This document shows positions 63,812 to 64,000 of a stretch of 64,000 nt of DNA, one piece after another (the stretch's first letter is position 1; each line of letters begins with the position of its first letter). The notes below the pieces were generated by a model. The model saw only the letters and a list, made by a program, of their open reading frames with translations. It did no database searches and was not told the DNA's origin. This DNA is from Diplonema papillatum (lineage: Eukaryota > Euglenozoa > Diplonemea > Diplonemida > Diplonemidae), in assembly GCA_030068145.1 (NCBI GenBank), contig JAPJBO010000729.1, positions 1 to 64,000 of the forward strand. Direction: 5' to 3'. The position numbers and the translations under genes were made by a program.

Positions 63812-63925
63812 CGTTCTGGCAGGCGACTCTCGCCTAAAAACGAATGACTTGAAAGTGTGTTCACTCGAAAAACGAACACTCAGAAGACACTCTGTGCCAC
63901 CAACTTCTTGAAAACTTGTAGTTGG

Positions 63926-64000
63926 TGTGTGGCGTACGAAACTGCCCTCATCTCCATGGGATTGTCCGGCAAGAACGCTGTGTGCGAGAACTGCTGTGTC
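63926..64000 (+). pseudogene. Partial 3'-end copy of the giant gene, runs off the window
   Basis: 115 bp after the stop codon, CVAYETALISMGLSGKNAVC is encoded, matching CVAYETALVSMGWTGKTLC of the giant protein's finger (nt 63722-63778). It could be a dead fragment or the last exon of a neighbouring paralogue continuing past 64000. Confidence 0.8.

Overview
This is a gene-sparse, repeat-rich stretch of a eukaryotic nuclear genome, most likely from a protist. The evidence is a mitochondrial carrier gene, GT-AG introns in an ankyrin-repeat gene, TATA boxes, an AATAAA signal, TA-flanked DNA transposons, tRNA-derived SINE-like elements and many minisatellites. I cannot assign the lineage from sequence alone. 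Real genes are GC-rich with GC-ending codons and stand out from the intergenic DNA.

Layout. 1-4.7 kb: small foldback and TA-flanked elements, a 168-bp tandem repeat and a broken 5' copy of the next gene. 4.76-5.81 kb: an intact SCaMC-like mitochondrial carrier. 5.9-21 kb: no convincing gene; minisatellites, a 2.2-kb TA-flanked element, SINE-like pieces and several dispersed repeat families. 21.5-27.5 kb: two dead copies and one intact copy of an Ala/Ser-rich 'SPR-motif' gene, separated by a 4.0-kb TA-flanked transposon with nested insertions and a decayed transposase-like coding region. 31.6-41.5 kb: an ankyrin-repeat gene that I reconstruct as three exons separated by a 7.6-kb and a 1.3-kb intron. 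The large intron holds a long-TIR element with its own 253-aa gene, a 411-bp repeat, a 2.5-kb 21-bp minisatellite and two dead exon copies. 43.5-46 kb: a second SPR-motif gene preceded by an array of promoter-plus-5'-end copies. 47.1-64 kb: an intronless 5,122-codon gene with a ubiquitin-like N-terminus, two classes of long internal repeats and a C-terminus carrying WW-like and FYVE-like modules. It is preceded by two dead 5' copies and followed by a partial 3' copy.

Main themes. (1) Every intact gene with clear boundaries has dead partial copies next to it, usually of its 5' end. (2) Several element families share CACGGTG-type termini and TA flanks, and two insertions are proven by empty-site sequences elsewhere in the window. 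(3) The giant protein is built from a short helical-looking motif (aromatic-Leu-x2-Val-Cys ... Ala-Leu-x-Phe-hydrophobic-Leu-Gly) that I do not recognise as a described family.
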